From: Jatrophihabitans sp. GAS493
GTDB lineage: Bacteria; Actinomycetota; Actinomycetes; Mycobacteriales; Jatrophihabitantaceae
Length of the DNA: 64,000 nucleotides
Direction: 5' to 3'
NCBI RefSeq assembly: GCF_900230215.1
Contig: NZ_LT907982.1
Span: 868,001 to 932,000, forward strand
Shown here: positions 63,268-64,000 of the stretch, piece by piece
Layout: every line of letters starts with the position of its first letter
Numbering within the stretch: position 1 is the first letter of the stretch
The notes under the pieces: model-generated
What the model was told of the DNA's origin: nothing
What the model saw: only the letters and a program-made list of their open reading frames with translations
Database searches by the model: none
Translations under genes and position numbers: made by a program

Positions 63268-64000
63268 TTACGGAGGCGTCTCCCTATTGCTGCTCGGTGG
63301 GTCATCTTCGGGTGGGGGGTCGGGGTCGGCTGTCGGGGGCGTGATGGATCGGTATCTGTGGCCGGTAGGGGTGCTCCAGTGGTAGTTGCCCTCGTGGTCG
63401 CGGTGGGTGATGGTCCAGCCCAGTTCATGCTTCAGCCGATGATGTTTTCGGCATAAGGCGTTGAGGTTGCACGCACTTGTACAGCCGGTTGGGTAGGGCA
63501 CTCGATGATCTAAGTCGCAGCGCCTCGCGGCCCGGCTGCAGGTGGGGAAGGCGCAGGTCCGGTCTCGGGTGATGACGTGGTCGGCTAGGGCTTGGGGTGG
63601 GGTGTAGCGGGTCCGACCGTGATCGAGCAGGGTGCCGGACAGTGGGTCGGTGACTAACCGCCGCCAGGTGCCAGTCGCGTCGGCCGCGATCTTGCGGGCC
63701 AGGGCGGCGGGGATCGGGCCGTAACCGTCGAGCTCACCCGGGAGGTCGTCCAGGCCCAACAGGGTCGTCGCCGCAACGGTGACCTGAACCGATGGGCGCA
63801 TGCCGTGGGATTTCGGCAGCGTCGGATCGGTCAACGCGTTCAGGGCGATGTCGATGAACGCGTCGGCTCGGCGTTGGTCGGCGGTCCGCCCATCATCCGG
63901 ACACTTGGCCTTCGACTGGTCGGCGACGGCGTTGACGGCGACCATCACCGCGTCCGCGGCATCCGCGGGCAGGTAGGCCCAGACCGCGGCCATCCCGTCA
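63268..64000 (-). CDS. DUF222 / HNH endonuclease-domain protein, copy 2 (cut by window end)
   Basis: The C-terminal ~243 residues of a second 13E12-type protein; the start lies beyond 64000. The HNH region reads CAFPTCSRAARRCDLDHRVP and NLNALCRKHHRLKHELGW, nearly the same as copy 1. Blocks of almost identical DNA (for example the GCAGGTGGGGAAGGCGCAGG stretch, 63539-63558 here and 12661-12680 in copy 1) alternate with diverged ones. Role unknown. Confidence 0.92.
   Translation of the reverse strand, partial: DGMAAVWAYLPADAADAVMVAVNAVADQSKAKCPDDGRTADQRRADAFIDIALNALTDPTLPKSHGMRPSVQVTVAATTLLGLDDLPGELDGYGPIPAALARKIAADATGTWRRLVTDPLSGTLLDHGRTRYTPPQALADHVITRDRTCAFPTCSRAARRCDLDHRVPYPTGCTSACNLNALCRKHHRLKHELGWTITHRDHEGNYHWSTPTGHRYRSITPPTADPDPPPEDDPPSSNRETPP

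Overview
The window is one stretch of high-GC, gene-dense chromosome from a free-living actinobacterium (Actinomycetota). Several blocks repeat gene orders that lie beside oriC in mycobacteria, recalled here from knowledge of M. tuberculosis: trxA/trxB, murJ, the DUF6049 protein, a NUDIX protein and the CCA-adding enzyme; the divergent MFS/YqgE pair; and ino1 with its PadR neighbour. A flhA gene and a cytoplasmic chemoreceptor suggest a motile organism. Presence of DUF222/HNH (13E12-type) genes, a LAxTG-type surface protein and many leaderless promoters (TANNNT box 6-8 nt before the start codon) also fits Actinomycetota. I cannot place it to genus.

Layout. 1-265 is the 3' end of an HrpA helicase gene. 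290-11232 is the oriC-flank block: a small membrane protein, then on the minus strand trxA, an EamA exporter, an ornithine/lysine-type decarboxylase, trxB, murJ, DUF6049 and NUDIX, then cca on plus. 11369-20152 is mixed: a secreted beta-propeller, a DUF222/HNH gene, MFS/yqgE, a CPBP protease with an SDR, a transglutaminase-like protein, a TetR and an MBL-fold hydrolase. 20260-22066 is ino1-padR with a clear candidate PadR operator. 22226-26856 is a TetR divergent from a thiolase/FabG4/HtdX fatty-acid operon. 27078-28505 is a LASTG-anchored Pro/Thr-rich surface protein closed by a strong terminator. 28673-32778 is a mymA-like operon (Baeyer-Villiger-type monooxygenase, SDR, HSL-family esterase) with a divergent TetR. 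32901-41270 holds a membrane-anchored molybdopterin oxidoreductase, a GT2 glycosyltransferase, a solute-binding/VWA fusion, ilvE, an SDR and a MarR/MFS pair.

41271-47312 is the most intriguing region. After a 570-bp gene-free leader come five tightly packed plus-strand genes: a TasA/camelysin-like protein with a SipW-type signal, a SipW-type (Ser/His) signal peptidase with a very long N-terminal extension, a glycine-rich secreted protein, a second secreted, C-terminally anchored protein, and a membrane diguanylate cyclase. This looks like an actinobacterial extracellular fibre or matrix system tied to c-di-GMP.

47347-55313 holds dcd, a tRNA-Gly(CCC), a TetR/MFS efflux pair with two palindromic operators inside mapped divergent promoters, a GlsB/YeaQ stress protein, a frameshifted MerR gene, a lipoprotein penicillin-binding protein, a small membrane protein and another MFS transporter. 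55319-61559 is a fragment of a flagellar/chemotaxis locus: a PAS chemoreceptor, a small membrane protein, an FlhF-like protein that has lost its P-loop and gained a long Ala/Glu/Arg coiled coil, and FlhA. 61681-64000 holds a glycosyltransferase, a small unknown gene and a second, truncated-by-window DUF222/HNH gene related to the one at 12365-13780.

A recurring oddity is in-frame 15- or 18-bp tandem repeats in unrelated genes (DUF6049 N-terminus, an SDR C-terminus, the HtdX linker, the FlhF-like coiled coil). No CRISPR array, insertion sequence, prophage or rRNA was seen.
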